This document shows positions 1-7,741 of a stretch of DNA of 64,000 nucleotides, piece by piece. Numbering within the stretch: position 1 is the first letter of the stretch; every line of letters begins with the position of its first letter. The DNA is taken from the NCBI RefSeq assembly GCF_014201675.1, contig NZ_JACHEZ010000001.1, positions 310,001 to 374,000 of the forward strand. The letters are read 5' to 3'. Source of the stretch: Oceanithermus desulfurans. Lineage in GTDB: Bacteria; Deinococcota; Deinococci; Deinococcales; Marinithermaceae. The notes beneath the pieces are model-generated. The model was given only the letters and a program-made list of their open reading frames with translations, did no database searches and was not told the origin of the DNA. The position numbers and the translations under genes are program-made.

Positions 1-534
1 GCCGTCGGCGTCCATGCTGGTGAGCAGGATCTCACCCGCTCCCAGGCGCTCGCCCTCGCGCGCCCAGGCCACCGCGTCCAGCCCCGTGGGCTTGCGGCCG
101 CCGGCGACGTAGACCTCCCAGCGCCCGGGCGCGACGCGCTTGGCGTCGATGGCCAGCACCACCGCCTGCGAGCCGAAGTGGTCGGCCAGCTCGCGGATCA
201 GCTCGGGGCGGGCCACCGCCGCCGAGTTGACGCTCACCTTGTCGGCGCCGGCGAGCAGGAGCGCCCGCGCGTCCTCGAGCGTGCGCACCCCGCCGCCGAC
301 GGTGAAGGGGATGAAGACGCGTTCGGCGACCTGCCGCACCATCTCCAGCACCAGCGGACGGTTCTCGTGGGTGGCCGTGATGTCGAGGAAGACGAGCTCG
401 TCGGCGCCGCTTTCGTCGTAGGCGACCGCGGCCTCGACCGGGTCGCCGGCGTCGACCAGGTTGACGAAGTTGACGCCCTTGACCACGCGGCCCTCGTGGA
501 CGTCGAGGCAGGGGACGATGCGACGCGCAAGCAC
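1..534 (-). CDS. hisF: Imidazole glycerol phosphate synthase subunit HisF (3' end cut by window edge)
   Basis: Cyclase subunit of IGP synthase, which with HisH turns PRFAR and ammonia into IGP and AICAR in histidine synthesis. The reading frame starts [20 protein letters not shown], with the catalytic Asp of 'CLDV' near residue 11 and the second phosphate-site region '[13 protein letters not shown]'. It remains open to base 1, so only about 178 residues of the usual ~250 are seen. The start is GTG 534. A TAGAAT box at 542-547 lies 7 nt upstream of it, consistent with a leaderless transcript that begins inside or just after the vapC 3' end. Family assignment is secure. Confidence 0.95.
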   Translation of the reverse strand, partial: MLARRIVPCLDVHEGRVVKGVNFVNLVDAGDPVEAAVAYDESGADELVFLDITATHENRPLVLEMVRQVAERVFIPFTVGGGVRTLEDARALLLAGADKVSVNSAAVARPELIRELADHFGSQAVVLAIDAKRVAPGRWEVYVAGGRKPTGLDAVAWAREGERLGAGEILLTSMDADG

Positions 535-544
535 GGGGCTGATT

Positions 545-937
545 CTACCAGAGGCGCCGAGCGCCGAAGGCGTCCAGCGCAGCGTCTTTGCTGACGATGG
601 TCATGCCCTCGAGCCTGGCTTGAGCGGCCAGGATGCGGTCGAAGGGGTCTCTGTGGGCCTCGTCGAAGCTGCCGGCCAACAGGGCATGGCTGTTGGTGAT
701 GGGTACTTCGACGGCGCCTATGCGGGCCAGGCTGCCCGGATAATCTACGATCAACGGCTCGGCCTGCGGCAGCCTACCAAGGCGGTATTTCGTGGCAATC
801 TCCCAGGCCGACGCGCTGGAAGCAAACAGCGACGACAGGGGATCATGGATGACGGCGAACGCTTTCGCCGACAGCAGGTGCGGCCTGGCTATGGCGTAGA
901 GAAGGGTGTGCGTATCGAGCAGGTAGCGACCCTTCAT
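545..937 (-). CDS. vapC: PIN-domain ribonuclease toxin VapC
   Basis: Predicted type II toxin-antitoxin RNase of 130 aa, a typical PIN length. Acidic metal-site candidates are Asp8 in '[10 protein letters not shown]', Glu in '[11 protein letters not shown]', and the Asp residues of '[12 protein letters not shown]' and 'VSKD'. It begins at the last base of the antitoxin stop (1-nt overlap), so the two genes are translationally coupled. The target RNA cannot be predicted from sequence. The family assignment is strong; toxic activity is inferred. Confidence 0.9.
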   Translation of the reverse strand: MKGRYLLDTHTLLYAIARPHLLSAKAFAVIHDPLSSLFASSASAWEIATKYRLGRLPQAEPLIVDYPGSLARIGAVEVPITNSHALLAGSFDEAHRDPFDRILAAQARLEGMTIVSKDAALDAFGARRLW

Positions 938-1173
938 TATGCTTCGTTTTCACCGTACCAGGCGGCCAGCTCTTCTTCGGGTAGCGGTTCGAAGAAGCTA
1001 TCGGGAATGTCGAAGTCAAGGAAACCCAGCTCACGGGTTTGCGGCTTTTCGGGCATCAGCCGAACCAGTGGCTTGCCCCGTTTGGCGATGATGACCTCCT
1101 CTCCCCGCAGCGCTGCTTCCAGCAGCTCCGACAGCTTGGCCTTGGCCTCGGCGACGTTCACAACCTTTGCCAT
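937..1173 (-). CDS. vapB: Phd/YefM-type antitoxin VapB
   Basis: Antitoxin of 78 aa. The N-terminal half 'VVNVAEAKAKLSELLEAAL' followed by 'EEVIIAKRGKPLVRLMP' is the Phd/YefM DNA-binding fold. The acidic, aromatic C-terminal tail ('FFEPLPEEELAAWYGENEA') is the usual toxin-neutralising segment. The start ATG 1173 is preceded at 6 nt by TAGGCT and then TTGACC 18 nt further up. Two direct repeats over this promoter probably form the autoregulatory operator. It is first gene of the vapBC pair. Confidence 0.88.
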   Translation of the reverse strand: MAKVVNVAEAKAKLSELLEAALRGEEVIIAKRGKPLVRLMPEKPQTRELGFLDFDIPDSFFEPLPEEELAAWYGENEA

Positions 1174-1179
1174 GCTCCC

Positions 1180-1209
1180 AGCCTAACATGGTCAACTCGA
1201 CATGGTCAA
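1180..1209 (-). promoter_or_regulatory. vapBC promoter with tandem operator repeats
   Basis: Read on the minus strand: -35 TTGACC (1209-1204), 18-nt spacer, -10 TAGGCT (1185-1180), then 6 nt to the vapB ATG. The 10-mer TTGACCATGT occurs twice (1209-1200 and 1195-1186) as direct repeats 14 bp apart, covering the -35 and spacer. This is the expected position for VapBC autorepression. The promoter lies over the last codons and stop of the upstream methyltransferase gene. Binding by VapBC is inferred. Confidence 0.6.
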
Positions 1210-2418
1210 GTAACTGAGCACCTCGACGTGGTGGGTGTAGGGGAAGAAGTCGTAGGGGCGCGCGAAGTCGAGGCGGTAGCCGTGCTCCGTAAGCCGGGCG
1301 ACGTCGCGGGCCCAGGTGGCGGGGTCGCAGGCGATGTAGACGATCTCTTGAGGTTTCAGTTCCAAGAGGGCGGCCAGCGTCTCCTTGGCGAGACCCGAGC
1401 GGGGCGGATCCACGGCCACGAGCTCGGCGGGGCCGAAGCGGGCGGCCTCGCGGGCGTCGGCGCGGGCGAAGCGGACGTTTTCGAGCCCCAGCCGTGCGGC
1501 GTCGGCGCGGCCCTTTTCGATGCTGCGCCGGTTCAGGTCGGTCACGGTGACCTGGGCGAAGTTTCGGGCCAGGAAGAAGCCCAGCACTCCCGAGCCGCCG
1601 TAGAGCTCGAGCGCCTTCCCTCCCGTGCCCGCCAGCTTCGCGGCCTCGGCGTAGAGCCCGGCCGCGGCTCGGGGGTTCACCTGGGCGAAGCTGACCACGT
1701 CGATCTGCACCTCGAGCTCGCCGTAGCGCTCGAGCAGCGTTTCCTTGCCCGCCAGAAAGCGCGTCGGGCCCCGGAAGCGTCCGCGCGGATCGGCCGCCCC
1801 CCACCAGACCCCGGCGATGCCGGCCTCCACCAACCCCTCGGCCGCCTTGCGGAAGTGGCGGGCCTTGCCGCCCACGAGGCCGAGCTGCACTTCGCCCGTC
1901 AGCAGGCTGCCGCGCAGGGCCACCTCCTCCAGCCCCACCAGCGGCCAGGTGTTCAGCAGCTTCAAGGCTTCCCGCAGGGGCCCGGCCAGCAGCGGGTCGT
2001 CGTGCACCCTCACCAGCTCGTCCGATCCGGGCCTGCGGTAGGCGAGGCCGCCGAGGGGGTGCAGCGCGAACTGGGCGGCGGTGCGGTAACCCAGCGGGGC
2101 GGGGGAGGGGCGGATGGGGTGCACCTCCGCTTCCAGCTGCGCCACCCGCGTGAGCGACTCGCGCACGAAGCCTTCCTTGACGGGCAGCTGCGCTTCGTAG
2201 CGCATGGGCAGGTCCGCCCCCGGGGGCAGGCCGGGGTCCTCGCGGTCGGGCGAGGGTTCCAGGATTTCGACCACCGTTCCCTCGAGGTGGTTTTTCTTAC
2301 GTTTCAGGCGCGCCCGCACCCGTTCACCGGGTAGACCCCCGCGCACCAGCGCCACCCCTTCGGGGGTACGGGCAAGACCAAGGCCGCGTGGTATAATCTT
2401 AGATATAATTATATTCAC
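1192..2418 (-). CDS. Class I SAM-dependent RNA (uracil-C5) methyltransferase, TrmA/RumA family with TRAM domain
   Basis: Predicted 5-methyluridine methyltransferase for tRNA or rRNA (408 aa). An N-terminal TRAM-like segment (residues ~5-55, 'PRGLGLARTPEGVALVRGG') is followed by a C-terminal Rossmann methyltransferase domain: 'ALELYGGSGVLGFFLAR' (SAM loop), 'VDPPRSGL' (motif IV) and 'VYIACDPATWARD' carrying the catalytic Cys. No four-Cys iron-sulfur motif of the RlmD type is seen near the N-terminus, so TrmA/RlmC/RlmD specificity is left open. GTG 2418 is the longest start. Its first ~15 codons are AT-rich and sit at the edge of the low-GC island, so the true 5' end could have been altered. 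Confidence 0.85.
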   Translation of the reverse strand: MNIIISKIIPRGLGLARTPEGVALVRGGLPGERVRARLKRKKNHLEGTVVEILEPSPDREDPGLPPGADLPMRYEAQLPVKEGFVRESLTRVAQLEAEVHPIRPSPAPLGYRTAAQFALHPLGGLAYRRPGSDELVRVHDDPLLAGPLREALKLLNTWPLVGLEEVALRGSLLTGEVQLGLVGGKARHFRKAAEGLVEAGIAGVWWGAADPRGRFRGPTRFLAGKETLLERYGELEVQIDVVSFAQVNPRAAAGLYAEAAKLAGTGGKALELYGGSGVLGFFLARNFAQVTVTDLNRRSIEKGRADAARLGLENVRFARADAREAARFGPAELVAVDPPRSGLAKETLAALLELKPQEIVYIACDPATWARDVARLTEHGYRLDFARPYDFFPYTHHVEVLSYLTMSS

Positions 2419-2430
2419 AACAAATCACGT

Positions 2431-4374
2431 TTAGCGCTTACAATTAAATCTAATTAAATTATCTCCGGGAGATACAGACCTTGTAAGCATCGGGCAGACA
2501 TATGCGGAGCTGGCGGTGAAGGTATAGGTCCCTGGGAGCATCCGACCGCTGGGGTTTACGGTACAACTAACCTTTCTATCGTAAGGGCCACCTGCTTTAC
2601 TCTGAACGTAACACTCCCCACTCACGTAAGCGTAAGGTTGAACCGTTAAAGTCACCGTTTCGGAGTCTTCGCTACGGATGACATCTCCGTTACCAAAGTC
2701 GATCGCGGCATCGATTTTGAATGTGATGTCGTGTTCGGTGGTATATCTTCTTGGATTAGTGAATTGCCTAGATATTGTATGCAGTCCAATACAACCCGTA
2801 CCAGCTGATCTGTAGACAAGCTGGTTATCAATCAGTAACTCGCAGTTCGGTCTAGCTCCGCTAAAGTAACTTATGACTTCCCCTGCGAAAGAAATTCGTA
2901 CGGTACCACTTCCAGCTATCTCGTCAGGGTCCACTGAGAGTTGCGACACCCATACCCGAACAGGAGGAAGAACGCTAGTTTGTAATGTCCTCTTTATTAC
3001 AGTGTTATTAGCATTGGTAGCTACCATGTGAACTTCTAAAAACAAACCAGGTCCAGGTATTGTACCAGGACTATATAGTGTAACAGACGGGGAGTGTCCA
3101 GAAGTAGGGCAGGGCTCCGGCCCAAAATTCGCCAATAAGGTACTCGAGGGTGGATCAACAAAGTAGAATGAGAACGAGCACGTGTATGGCTCTTCGTACA
3201 GTTCGTCCACCAGCTTATAGTCAAAGTTAAATGTATTACCATAGACAGGATCTGTACCGTTGTTTTTGAAGTTGATAGTGTAGTAATCAGTTAGTGTAAA
3301 CGATCTAATGTATGCCTCATTCGAAGTCGTACGACCATCGGAAAGACGGACTGATACGTTGTACCTTCCCATACGCGCATACTTGTGTGACGTACTGACT
3401 ACTTCAGCATTATTCGTACTATTACAACTCAACGTATCAATTGTTCCATCTCCCCAATCAACAATGCAGGATAAGTTACTCAAGTAACTTCTATGGAGTA
3501 CCATTATGTTCGCTGTAACTGGAACATCGTAGTCAAGACCCCCGGATACGACCTTACCGGTGATTTGAACATCCAAAATAGCGCCAACGCCGTCAATATA
3601 AGGCTGCCCTAATGGGACAATGCCGTCAGGCTTATGCGAGAAAAGAGAAATATCGTGTTGATATATCCGGTTTCCTCCTTGTTGCCACGAAAATACAAGT
3701 TGATCACCGGTGTTAAAGGTTACGTTATTGTATTTGTATTTCCAATGAATTTTGTAATTTTTTATCTGTGGTTGACACCAACCCCATGCACCAAACCACT
3801 TGGTATGCGTGTATTTGCCATTGCCGTCGGGCTTTACGACATCTTTGTGTCGTGTTTCCCACCATGCACAGCTTGTTGATGTGCTATACGTGGCAACGAT
3901 AGTTCCACCGCTTATAGCAGGTGAGATTTTGCCTGTCACAGTAAACTGGGCCGCGCCCTGCGCGATAGCAATTTGTTCATTATGTATACTAGATATAGTG
4001 AATAATAATGACAATAAATCTAAATATTCTTTACTATCTATATTCAAGTCGGATAATGATGAAATAGTTATGTGTGGATACTTGTTTTTAAAAGATTTGA
4101 TTGCGTCTACAATGTATACTTCAATATTCGAAGCAAAATCATTTGAAGATAAAAACTTAGATAATAGCAAATTCAAATTGCTCAAATCATCATTACTAGC
4201 TTCACCGTCTAAAAACATGCGATATAATCCTTGAAACTTGGTAATATCGGTACTTGTAACTGTACCACTGACAGTGCCAGAACTAGAGTTGCACGAAACG
4301 ATGGAAGCGACAAGCAAAATCGCCATAGCCATGAGAGACAAGCGAACAAAATTATGTTTCATAATATATTTCAT
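2431..4374 (-). CDS. Large AT-rich lipoprotein of unknown function with a PKD-like domain
   Basis: 647 aa. The signal peptide ends in a lipobox 'VASIVSC' with Cys28, followed by a Ser-rich linker, so it is a predicted surface lipoprotein. Around residues 300-360 'CIVDWGDGTIDTLSC' and 'HKYARMGRYNVSVRLSDG' have the hallmark motifs of a PKD/Ig-like fold. The remainder is beta-rich with paired cysteines and no catalytic motif I recognise. Base composition is far more AT-rich than all neighbours and codon use differs, a strong sign of horizontal transfer. The start is ATG 4374 (AGGA 7 nt upstream); ATG 4362 is possible and would fit a leaderless start. No partner gene is adjacent. Confidence 0.8.
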   Translation of the reverse strand: MKYIMKHNFVRLSLMAMAILLVASIVSCNSSSGTVSGTVTSTDITKFQGLYRMFLDGEASNDDLSNLNLLLSKFLSSNDFASNIEVYIVDAIKSFKNKYPHITISSLSDLNIDSKEYLDLLSLLFTISSIHNEQIAIAQGAAQFTVTGKISPAISGGTIVATYSTSTSCAWWETRHKDVVKPDGNGKYTHTKWFGAWGWCQPQIKNYKIHWKYKYNNVTFNTGDQLVFSWQQGGNRIYQHDISLFSHKPDGIVPLGQPYIDGVGAILDVQITGKVVSGGLDYDVPVTANIMVLHRSYLSNLSCIVDWGDGTIDTLSCNSTNNAEVVSTSHKYARMGRYNVSVRLSDGRTTSNEAYIRSFTLTDYYTINFKNNGTDPVYGNTFNFDYKLVDELYEEPYTCSFSFYFVDPPSSTLLANFGPEPCPTSGHSPSVTLYSPGTIPGPGLFLEVHMVATNANNTVIKRTLQTSVLPPVRVWVSQLSVDPDEIAGSGTVRISFAGEVISYFSGARPNCELLIDNQLVYRSAGTGCIGLHTISRQFTNPRRYTTEHDITFKIDAAIDFGNGDVIRSEDSETVTLTVQPYAYVSGECYVQSKAGGPYDRKVSCTVNPSGRMLPGTYTFTASSAYVCPMLTRSVSPGDNLIRFNCKR

Positions 4375-4461
4375 AGCATAATCCTATGCATGAAGTCAAC
4401 AATAAGAAAAATGTCATTCGGAAAAGCGTGGTCTGATTGGCTTCATGCGACCTCGTTTATA

Positions 4462-4701
4462 ATGATCATTGTCCCGCCCCTGGTCAACAACGTCATCGCG
4501 CTGCTCAAGGACAGCTCCCTGGCTTCGGTCATTACGTTGCTCAAGCTCGTGCATCAGGGTCAGCGCATGATTTCGATCACCTTCCGCCCGGTGGAGGTCT
4601 ACATAGCGGTCGCCGCCATCTACCTCATCCTAACGACGGTGCTCACCTTCTTCACCGACTGGCTCGAGCGCGAGATGGCGCGGCGCGGCGCGGCCACATA
4701 G
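4462..4701 (+). pseudogene. 3' remnant of a polar amino-acid ABC transporter permease (HisM/GlnP family)
   Basis: From ATG 4462 the protein reads '[20 protein letters not shown]' and continues through '[18 protein letters not shown]'. This matches the last ~80 residues of GlnP/HisM-type permeases ('PPLVNN...LKDSSL'). The preceding ~140 residues with the first membrane spans are absent. Upstream is AT-rich sequence unrelated to permeases, and the GC content changes abruptly at about 4455-4470. No substrate-binding protein gene is next to it. The simplest reading is that arrival of the neighbouring AT-rich gene removed the 5' part of the operon. A TATAAT (4458-4463) sits exactly at the junction. 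Confidence 0.75.
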
Positions 4702-4709
4702 GAGTCGAC

Positions 4710-5438
4710 ATGGCGATGGTCGAGATGCGCAACGTGCACAAGTGGTTTGGCGCTTTGCACGTGCTCAACAACATCAACCTGGACGTCGAAAAGGGCGAAG
4801 TCGTGGTCATTATCGGCCCTTCGGGATCAGGGAAGAGCACCCTGATTCGCACCATCAACGCCCTCGAACCAATACAAAAGGGCACCATCGTGGTAGACGG
4901 CCTCGACATCACCAAGCCGCGGAACGTCGACGAGGTGCGCAAGGAAGTCGGCATGGTCTTCCAGAGCTTCAACCTGTTTCCGCACATGACCGTGCTCGAG
5001 AACATCACCCTGGCCCCGCGGATCGTCCGCAAATGGCCGCGCGAAAAGGCCGAGCAGATCGCCCTGGAGCTGCTGGAGCGGGTCGACATCGCCGACCAGG
5101 CGGAAAAGTACCCCGCGCAGCTCTCGGGCGGGCAGCAGCAGCGCGTCGCCATCGCCCGGGCGCTGGCCATGCAACCCAAGATCATGCTCTTCGACGAGCC
5201 CACCAGCGCCCTCGACCCGGAGATGGTGGGGGAGGTGCTCGACGCCATGAAGGAGCTGGCGAAGAGCAGCATGACCATGCTGGTGGTCACCCACGAGATG
5301 GGCTTCGCCCGCGAGGTGGCCGACCGGGTGATCTTCATGGACATGGGCGAGATCATCGAGGAAGGGGAGCCCGACCAGGTCTTCTCGCACCCCCGCCACG
5401 AACGCACCCAGGCCTTCCTGGCGCGGATCCTGCATTAG
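4710..5438 (+). CDS. glnQ: Polar amino-acid ABC transporter ATP-binding protein (GlnQ family)
   Basis: Cytoplasmic ATPase of an amino-acid importer, 242 aa, full length. Walker A 'GPSGSGKS', Q-loop '[13 protein letters not shown]', signature 'LSGGQQQR', Walker B '[12 protein letters not shown]' and H-loop 'VVTHEMGFA' are all intact. ATG 4710 follows an AGGAG at 4700-4704 that overlaps the permease-remnant stop. The family is highly specific for Gln/Glu/Arg/His-type importers. Since the adjacent permease is truncated and no binding protein is nearby, it either serves a transporter encoded elsewhere or is an orphan. Confidence 0.9.
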   Translation: MAMVEMRNVHKWFGALHVLNNINLDVEKGEVVVIIGPSGSGKSTLIRTINALEPIQKGTIVVDGLDITKPRNVDEVRKEVGMVFQSFNLFPHMTVLENITLAPRIVRKWPREKAEQIALELLERVDIADQAEKYPAQLSGGQQQRVAIARALAMQPKIMLFDEPTSALDPEMVGEVLDAMKELAKSSMTMLVVTHEMGFAREVADRVIFMDMGEIIEEGEPDQVFSHPRHERTQAFLARILH

Positions 5439-5447
5439 TCTGGGGGC

Positions 5448-5813
5448 GTGAGCCGCATCCGCCAGGTCTACCTTTGGCTGCTGGGCCTCAACCTCTTCGT
5501 CGTCCTCTTCGCAGCGGCGAGCGCGCTGCTGCTGCCGTCGCCGCAGGGCTGGCCGGGCTGGATGCCTGCGGCGTGGTGGCTGAGCGCCGTCGTTTTGAGC
5601 ACCGGCGTGCTGGTCTACCGCCGGCAGCTGCTGAGCCGCGGCGACGTTACGGAGCGGCGCGTGGCCGCGCTTTCGCTGGCGGCCCTGCCCATGGTCTGGG
5701 GCTTGTTCGCGGTGCTGGCGTTCTGGGCGGGGTACGGCGCCACCGCGGCGGGGCTGGCGCTGGCGGCGCTAGCCCTTGCGGCGCTGGGGTTCGCGTTGCA
5801 ACCAGGCGAATAG
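5448..5813 (+). CDS. Small integral membrane protein, unknown function
   Basis: 121 aa with four predicted transmembrane segments (about residues 8-28, 40-57, 72-92 and 97-117) and a cytoplasmic Arg-rich loop between helices two and three. No recognisable family. GTG 5448 is preceded at 6 nt by TAGTCT (5436-5441), which overlaps the stop codon of glnQ, so a leaderless transcript is likely. The 3' end overlaps the convergent patatin gene by 45 bp. Confidence 0.6.
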   Translation: MSRIRQVYLWLLGLNLFVVLFAAASALLLPSPQGWPGWMPAAWWLSAVVLSTGVLVYRRQLLSRGDVTERRVAALSLAALPMVWGLFAVLAFWAGYGATAAGLALAALALAALGFALQPGE

Positions 5814-6674
5814 CCCCCTGCGCTTGGGTGCGAGCAGGGCTTCGAGCTCGGACAGGTGGGCCTGGGTGGTTTCGTAACCGAACGCGTACAGGGCGTTGGC
5901 CTGGCTGTAGTCGAAGGTGTCCACCGGATGGTCGGGCACCAGCGAGAGCACGTAGTCGGCGCGCTCGAGCGCCAGCCGCTTGAGCCGGCGGATCGAGGCC
6001 TCGCTGGCCATCAGCATCACTTCGAACGAGTTGTGCGGTTTGTGCAGGCGCACGGGGTTGGACACGTCCACGCCCACCACCGGCCCGGGGCCCAGCTGCC
6101 GGGCGGCGGTGACCGGCACCTTTTCCACCACGTCGCCGTCGACGAGGAGGCGGCCGCCCCAGGGCACCGGCGGGAAGATGCCGGGGATGGCGCTGGAGGC
6201 CATGACCGCGTCCACCAGGGGCCCCTCGCGCAGCACCACCACCTCGCCGGTGTTCAGGTCGGCGGCGTTGATGGCCAGCGGGGGCACGAGGTCTTCGATC
6301 CGGGCGGTTCCGTAGAGTTCGAGCAGCCCCTTGCGCAGACGCTCGGCGTCGGCGATGGCCGTGTGGCGCAGGGCCTTGAACAGCCGGCTCTGGATCTTGG
6401 CCGCACGCAGCAGCCGGTTGCCGTTGGCCATGAAAAGGTCGGCGAGCTGGCGGTCGATCACGTGGCTCATCAACGGCTCCACCTCGAGCGGCAGGTCGAG
6501 CCCCAGGTTGGCCGCGGCGTAGGCCCCCGCCGAGCTGCCCGCCACGCCGGCGATGGGCAGGCCCGCTTCCCGGATCGCGCGCAGTGCGCCCAGGTGCGCG
6601 AAACCGCGCACCCCGCCCCCGCTGAGCGCGAGGATCAGTCCCGGTTGCGTCGTCGATCCGTCGAAAGCAGCCAT
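5769..6674 (-). CDS. Patatin-like phospholipase family protein
   Basis: Predicted serine lipid acyl hydrolase of 301 aa. It has the oxyanion loop 'ALSGGGVRGFAHLGAL', the nucleophile elbow 'GSSAGA' (catalytic Ser) and 'VDGDV' carrying the catalytic Asp of the Ser-Asp dyad. It resembles RssA-type bacterial patatins and has no signal peptide, so it is probably cytoplasmic or membrane-peripheral. ATG 6674 is chosen because it lies just before the conserved core. It overlaps the end of the upstream small membrane protein gene by 40 bp in another frame, suggesting coupled translation. Confidence 0.88.
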   Translation of the reverse strand: MAAFDGSTTQPGLILALSGGGVRGFAHLGALRAIREAGLPIAGVAGSSAGAYAAANLGLDLPLEVEPLMSHVIDRQLADLFMANGNRLLRAAKIQSRLFKALRHTAIADAERLRKGLLELYGTARIEDLVPPLAINAADLNTGEVVVLREGPLVDAVMASSAIPGIFPPVPWGGRLLVDGDVVEKVPVTAARQLGPGPVVGVDVSNPVRLHKPHNSFEVMLMASEASIRRLKRLALERADYVLSLVPDHPVDTFDYSQANALYAFGYETTQAHLSELEALLAPKRRGLFAWLQREPQRRKG

Positions 6675-6904
6675 AGCCCCAGGAGCAGAACGCCGAGCGG
6701 GAGCGCCCACTTGAGCGCCGCGAAGAAGAGCCCCAGCGCCAGGAGCGCCAGCGCCAGGATCCAGCCGAAGCTCACGAGCACCGCCCCCAGCGCCAGCGCC
6801 AGAACCAGGCCGACCAGGGTCAGGGCCACCGCCAGCAGCGGCCCCAGGATCGGCCACAGCAGCAACAGCCCGAGAAGGAGCAGCGCCCAGCCAAGGTATT
6901 TCAT
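6635..6904 (-). CDS. Small hydrophobic membrane protein, unknown
   Basis: 89 aa, almost entirely hydrophobic: three or four Leu/Ala-rich transmembrane segments ending in a basic tail '[11 protein letters not shown]'. ATG 6904 lies 6 nt after a TAGAAT box (6911-6916), the leaderless arrangement seen repeatedly here, which supports it as a real gene. It is first in a two-gene unit with the patatin gene, overlapping it by 40 bp. No function can be assigned. Confidence 0.6.
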   Translation of the reverse strand: MKYLGWALLLLGLLLLWPILGPLLAVALTLVGLVLALALGAVLVSFGWILALALLALGLFFAALKWALPLGVLLLGLWLLSTDRRRNRD

Positions 6905-6969
6905 GCCTTCATTCTACGCGCCGCGCCCTCTCACCGCCCCTTAAGCCCGTTTGTGTACGATGGAGCGCA

Positions 6970-7734
6970 ATGGAAACGGCTCTTTCCCCCGAGGTGGAAT
7001 ACGCCCAGCAGGCGCGCCTTTCGGCTCAGGGCCTGCGCAAGCGGTACGGCCGCCGCGACGTGGTGCGGGGCGTGGACCTGGTGCTGGGGCGTGGCGAGAT
7101 CGTCGCCCTCTTCGGCCCCAACGGGGCGGGCAAGACGACGACGTTCTACATGCTCGTCGGCTTCGTGCGCCCCAACGGCGGGCGCATCTTGCTGCGCGGG
7201 GAGGACGTGACCCGGCTGCCCATGCACAAGCGGGCGCGGCTGGGCCTGGGCTACCTGCCCCAGGAGCCCTCGGCGTTCCGGCGCATGACCGTGCTGGAGA
7301 ACCTGCTGGCCATCCTCGAGCACCAGCCCCTTCCCAAGAAGGAGCGTCACGACACCGCGCTGGGGCTGCTCGAGGAGTTCCACATCGACCACCTCAAGGA
7401 CAAGTACGCCTACACCCTCTCGGGGGGCGAGCGGCGGCGGCTCGAGATCGCGCGGGCGCTCACCACCAACCCCGACTTCATCCTTCTCGACGAGCCCTTC
7501 ACCGGCGTCGACCCCAAGAACGTGGGCGACATCCAGAACCTGATCCAGGAGCTGCGCGCCAAACGCGGTTTGGGGGTCTTCATCACCGACCACTCGGTGC
7601 GCGAAACCCTGGCCATCACCGACCGGGTCTACCTGATGTACGACGGCCAGGTCGTCTTCCACGGCAGCCCCGACGAGTTCGCCCGCGACACGGGCGCGCG
7701 CAATTACTACCTGGGCGAGGACTTCGAGCTCTAG
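6970..7734 (+). CDS. lptB: LptB-like ABC transporter ATP-binding protein
   Basis: 254-aa ATPase. Walker A '[20 protein letters not shown]', Q-loop '[15 protein letters not shown]', signature '[15 protein letters not shown]', Walker B '[13 protein letters not shown]' and switch '[10 protein letters not shown]' follow the LptB pattern of the envelope-lipid export ATPase. Thermales have an outer membrane, so a role in exporting an outer-membrane glycolipid is plausible. No LptFG genes are adjacent. TACGAT (6956-6961) lies 8 nt before ATG 6970. It is followed after 7 nt by the DUF3084 gene. Confidence 0.85.
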   Translation: METALSPEVEYAQQARLSAQGLRKRYGRRDVVRGVDLVLGRGEIVALFGPNGAGKTTTFYMLVGFVRPNGGRILLRGEDVTRLPMHKRARLGLGYLPQEPSAFRRMTVLENLLAILEHQPLPKKERHDTALGLLEEFHIDHLKDKYAYTLSGGERRRLEIARALTTNPDFILLDEPFTGVDPKNVGDIQNLIQELRAKRGLGVFITDHSVRETLAITDRVYLMYDGQVVFHGSPDEFARDTGARNYYLGEDFEL

Positions 7735-7741
7735 CCGCCTC

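Noticed and set aside
2431-4460. Insertion sequence or prophage fragment as the origin of the AT-rich island
   Set aside because: No transposase, integrase, terminal inverted repeat or target duplication could be found; only one lipoprotein gene is present.
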